Below, in pieces: positions 54,701 to 60,700 of a stretch of DNA of 64,000 nt (position 1 is its first letter; every line of letters begins with the position of its first letter). Under the pieces are notes generated by a model. That model saw only the letters and a list, made by a program, of their open reading frames with translations. It searched no databases and was not told where the DNA came from. This stretch comes from Trichobilharzia regenti (lineage: Eukaryota; Platyhelminthes; Trematoda; Strigeidida; Schistosomatidae): the NCBI GenBank assembly GCA_944472135.2, contig OX235262.1, positions 67,518,887-67,582,886 on the forward strand. Reading direction: 5' to 3'. Both the position numbers and the translations under genes were made by a program.

Positions 54701-57700
54701 TTATTTCTCCCGTTTTTGATTTCTCGCTATGTTTGTATGATGTATATCGCATCACACTCTAATCATTTTATCTTACAGACACAATTAGATAGAGAATCTT
54801 TAGGGATTTAGTCTTTTATATGGATAAGGTTGCTTTGCAGTATGTGCGTGTCTGATGTTTTGAAGAAAACTCCGATGTCGTCCCTATTGAGTACTCTTCT
54901 GATATCGTCTGACGTCTCTGATCTATATGGAATGACAACTTTTGGGGTCCATGCCTTTGGAATACGTTTTCGACCATATTTAATGTCGTTGTTGCTTTCG
55001 TTGATGAAGTTCTTTGAGTCTCAGTAATGTTCGATATTTCTTCTTCTTTCTCCTTCTCATCCATTACCAAGGAGTGTGCTCAACTAAGGAGACTTGAAAC
55101 AATTGATACCTTTGAGCTGATGGGTTGTGATGACCTGAAGTCTAAATATTTGGTGGAGTGTGTTTTCTTTATGAATATAGATATGTTAAAATATCCGTTC
55201 CCCCCCCCCTTTTTTTAACTGGGCAGTCTAGAAATGGTAGTTTACCGACGTCTGATTCTAATTCCGAAGTAAAATAGATGCTAGGGGGAGATAGACTGTT
55301 CAGTTTCTCCAAGATTGAATCGTGTAGATCCCGTTTTAACACAACAAAATCCCCTAAGTATTTGAAAGATGCTTATCAAAAGTGAAGAAACTGTTTGGTT
55401 TCTTTCACTGGATGGTTCAGAAAATTTATTTCTGTCTAACAGTGCATCTTTCACTTTCTTCCTCTATGTAGTCTTTTCGATCCAAAAGAACTTTACCAGC
55501 ACCTTTACTAGGATAAGATTTCCGAAAATCGGTACTATCTCTCAACCCTTTTAATTGTTCTCGATGTCTCTTTGTTAGATGATTACAGTCTTTTATTTTT
55601 GTATTAAGATATTGATGGCAATACGTGAGTACAGAACTTCTAGATTCTCTCATAAGCATTTAACGGGCTAGAGTTGTTTAATATGCATTAAATTATTTCT
55701 CCTAATTAATTTCCTTTCTGGGTGTTGTATACAAAGCAGAATCGCGAACGAGAGTGAATTCTTTTTAGTTTGTAAAACCGACGTCGTTATTCTTTTAATT
55801 TATATGTTACCATTGGATTGCGACTTATTCCTCAGTATCACCCTGATATATCTTCTTGATCTAATAACTATTACTAATTAAATGCAATGTAAGTACTTTT
55901 GGAACAGAAATACTTAGAGAATTGATTCAGTGTTCAAGACAAAAGTGTAGTATTTACAGTCTTTAAACAGAATCTCTTTAGATAAGAATGAATTTGTAAA
56001 GCTGAAAGCTTCCAGGGAAATAAATGTTTTACTAATTTTCTAATTATCATCTGCAGTGTATTTTGAAGTTTGAAGTTAGCTGGTGGATGGTGACTAGCAG
56101 TGAAATCCAGGATTTATTCATTTATTTATTTTGTATATCCTAAGAGAATTCATCATGGGTTGTCTTTTTAAAAGCCCTTCAATAAGGCTACGTGATTACT
56201 TCTTACTGGACTGATTTGTTGACTTGATTCTTGTTTACGCACAAAGAGAAAAGACATCTGACTCGTAAAGAATTTAGTTATGACTGCATGCGAAAAATTA
56301 GACTTAGCTAGTTATCTAACTTATTTAATATATATACGTTTTAAAAATTATTTTTACCCCTCACAAAAGTGATATCTTACATGTTTAATGTATAGTTAGC
56401 TTAAATAAAACAGATACTTTTTTTATTTCCTTTACATTCCCAGTGGAACATAGGGCTTTAAGCTAGAGGCTTGAGGTTTCGGCAGCAATGATGTTTGCTT
56501 TTTTACGGGATGGGTTGCTAGCCTCATGCTCAACCTTCCCTCCTTGCCGGCTTTACCACCCGTTAGCTAAGTAAAGGAGTGAGTCGGCCGGCGACCAAAA
56601 CCCGGACCACATGCGTGGGTGGCGAGCATTCTACCGCTGTGCCACCAACGCAGAACATACACTATTCTAACCCAATTACTGAAACACAGATAGTCATGAT
56701 TAATATATAGCCAAATGCTGCAAAGAAATTAATCAACGATATAACTTCATAACTGAAAAGTACTACTTGTAAAGCAATAAATAATTACACAATTGATTCA
56801 GAATGACATTCTGTCAATCTGTCTGCTGCTTAATTGACACTTAAATGTTTGGTTTATTCTCCACAGGTACGACGATGGTATTCACTTTCAAAATATCACT
56901 ATCCATAAATTTTGGTTTTCATTGCTTTCATCATTTTAAAATTCTAAGAAGTACAAATTTTCCTCCACTTGAAGCTTCTAAATATTTTGACACAACCGAA
57001 ACAATCATGTTTTTATGTGTTTTACTGATAAGGATGAAGGTATACTTGTAACCTTCGTTCACCTATTAATGTAGGTATCTTAGGATTAAAAGATACCAAA
57101 ATTGTAATTGTGTAGGAAGTGTAAATTATGTTGTTTATAAGAACCGTTTACCCAACATTCAGGTATTAAAATTACTAAAAAATAACAACCACAGTTTAGT
57201 CATCTTATTCTACAAATTTTTCTTTATAGTGTGACCAGAACTGTGTTGTTCTTAAGTAATTCTTAATGCTAACAAGATTTAGTCAATTTTAGTTGATCAG
57301 ACACAGACCTACCAGTTTATACTTTGAGAATTTGGCTTAAATAACTATCTTTTCCTCAGGAGTTTTATTTTGGAAAACACAAAATTCCTCAGCTTATCTA
57401 CAAGCATTTCAGTCTCAAGCTAGAATGCTTCTAGGCACAGTTATACCGCCCTCTGATTCTCCTAAATGGTCATTGAAAGTTGGTCTGAACGATAGGTACT
57501 CTTTTCAATACATTCTATTTAAGTCCTTACAGTTATATATTAAAAATTGGTATCATTGCAATAATAGCAAGATATGCAATTGATACATTCTACTGTAGAC
57601 AAAGATGAATTTCCAGCCGTCTGGTATAAACAGTCGTGAATGTTTTGGCAAATGTCATTAGTCTTCATGTAGAAGAGGAATCCCACAAAGCACATAATCA

Positions 57701-57746
57701 CTACTTAATATCTCACAGCTGGAAATAAACACGCAACTTCTTAACT

Positions 57747-57787
<41 letters not shown>

Positions 57788-60700
57788 CTCATTGCCTCAT
57801 GCTTTTAATTGCAACTTTCCATATATATCCAGGTTAGGCGTCACATCACTTCGACTGCTCGTGTTTGGTGCTGATGAGATTAGAAGAAATTCGGTTATTA
57901 AGCTCTCTCTCTCCACCTAGTTATCTCGCTTTGTAACACATTTACCCTATTCTACCCTTTTGTGCAATTATTTACAAATGAATGCATTGCAACTGCTGAG
58001 CAGTTTCCTGGATTATTTAACTAAGCTTGGTTAATCATTCATTCAAGATTTAGCTGGATTTCTATGTTTCGATCTACTAGTTCGATGTATGCAATTGACC
58101 TCACATTCATTATATGATATTTGGTTAATTATATAATTTTTCCCAATCAAGTCTATCGGATCCCTAAGCCGACAAAGGCTTTCTCTGAGTGAGGTTTTGG
58201 TTTAAATGTCACCCTAATTCCAGCTTTATTAAGTACACTATAGAAGGTCTTACCTAGATTGTCAACATAATGGAATTATGCCTCACAGCATAAGGAGGCC
58301 TGTAAAGTGACAAGAATAAATACGGACATAATCATCATTAGACTAGAATATTCCTCATTCAGACCGACTTTTAACTTATAGCACAAAAGTATTTCGGACT
58401 CTAAAATCAAATAATTCTACGCATGAAGTGATATATGCAATATGCTTATTGTCTACATTAAATATTCTACTCACTTGTCAAATGGTACCTAAGTTACCGA
58501 ATAGCTCTTTTTTCCGATTCCTGATATGATACAAAAGTTGCCCATCGCATCAAAATTAAGAGAATGCATTATATTAAAATTAAAGAGAATACCCTTTCTT
58601 TTTCATTTTTGAAGACTTTACAGGACTTCATCATGAGCTTACATTAGTTAGAGAACCACCGGAAAAACTGGGAGTACTGGACAGCTGTTTCGTCCTAGTT
58701 TGGGACTCCTCAGCGGTACACACCCACATTGCGGGTTCGAACCAATGACCTTCTAGTTACAAGGCGAGCTGGTAGACCATTGAGCCACTGGGACCCGATC
58801 CAATGGCCAGTGCATGAATTCCAACTTCTTTCGATTCACGACATAGTGAGACCCCTAGCCAATGTCTTCGGCGAGCTCGCCTTGTAACCAGAAGGTCCTT
58901 GATTGGAACCCTGCAGTGTGGGTGCGTACTGTGAGGGGTCCCAAACTAGGACGAAAGAACTGTCCAGTACTCTCAGGTTTTTGAATGGTTCTCTAACTAA
59001 TGTCAGCTCATGATGAAATCCTGTAACCAATCAATTAAATCCCTACAAACCAATACTTGAATTTTAAGACTTTCTTCACTGAAATTGTAGATGTTTTATT
59101 GATACGTCATCCTTTGTTATTATGAAGCACCAGTGTCATTCATTTGGTGATACACATTTGATTACTGAAGCTTAGGCTTTATTGCTTTTACCCTAAATAA
59201 TGTAATATTGGGCATTATTCCTCTCTAATGTAATTCATATCATTAGTGAGTCATAAATATTGGTTTCAACTAATAAAAATGCCATTTCATAATTCGATAT
59301 GCATTTATGCCTGGTGGAGGAACAGTATCTACTGTCCTGTAGACTTTTATATTTCTTCGAACTGTTGAACATGTACGACTTCGTCTTAAATTGAATACCT
59401 TCATAATTAGATAGTTGAAATTCAACGTGGTATCACAGAGAGATTTCAGTGGAGACTGTTCTTAGGAACTCACTGTACCAAAATCAATAGTGTTAACTGA
59501 AAACAGAGTCAAGTGTGCTTTACACTAACTCCTATGAAGCTCACTGAATCAATATCAAGGCATTTTATTTAAAAAAAACTGTGAACTTACTTCTTCTATA
59601 ACAGCTTCATGCTGTATATTTTCAAAAAGAGACTCTCTAGAAACCTTGTCATGAAAGTCTCTACTTGAATAAGATCTAGAGTAAAGTAAATCAATATGAA
59701 TGTTAGGGTATTTTTATTTATCCAGAATATTTGTAAGAAAGGCTTCATGATTATAAATAACCTTAAATATCTATACAGTTGTTAATTAACTAATTAATCT
59801 GTTTTCTTTAGTAGTAAAAGATTTAGAACACAATTTCAAGCTAATGAGGCCATCTCTTTGGATTGAACGAATTCGTCATAGTACAGTTTTTTTCCTTATC
59901 AAATGTTATTCATTTAATATAATATTTATCCGATTTACTATTTTTAGAACTCTTCATTATTTGAATAATAAGGAGATATTGCCGATTCACTGAATCCCTA
60001 TAATTCTGTCTCACGTAGAATGAAAACGTGTTGATTCCTAGTGGTTATACATTCCAAACTTTCTACTTCTTAAGCTTTATGTCCTTATGAAAACAGGATA
60101 GAAATCAATTTAGAAACATCTGGTAAGTTGTTTTCAGGACGAGTTAGAAACACTAAATGCTAAGAAGCGAGGAACAGTTGTGTATTCGTAGTTTGATGAG
60201 AACTATCATGTTTCAAAGGAAAATCTTATCTAGAAAATAAATGTCTTCACTTATACGGATATAAAGTCGATCTATTTATCATAATGGTAGCATATTTTCA
60301 AGGAGTTGCTTTCTCAAATCATAGTACCGAAATAATTCCTTCAGATCTATTTTGCGATATATACAAATATTTGGCTCAGTGGTGGAATACTACTCGCCAG
60401 TCACTCCAGAGGTCGAGGCTCGGTTTTTGACCAACTTACTCTTGAGTCCTGTCTAGTCTACTAGACGGTAGTGAGCCAAGAAAGTAAAGTAGGTTGGAAT
60501 TTAGACTATGAACCCCACAGCATATAAACAACACCGTTTCTTCTGAAGTTCGAAACTTCAAGCCGTGTGATCCACTCGGAAAGCAAAGGAACAATATATG
60601 TATATATATATTCACATATACAGAGACTGAATGCAATCTTCGGTAGTGTGTCGACTAAATGATTAACTACCATAAATTGTGCGTACAACACTGGGTATCC

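Noticed and set aside
60371..60430. tRNA-like stretch TGGCTCAGTGGTGG
   Set aside because: Only an A-box-like part is visible and no B box follows at the right distance.
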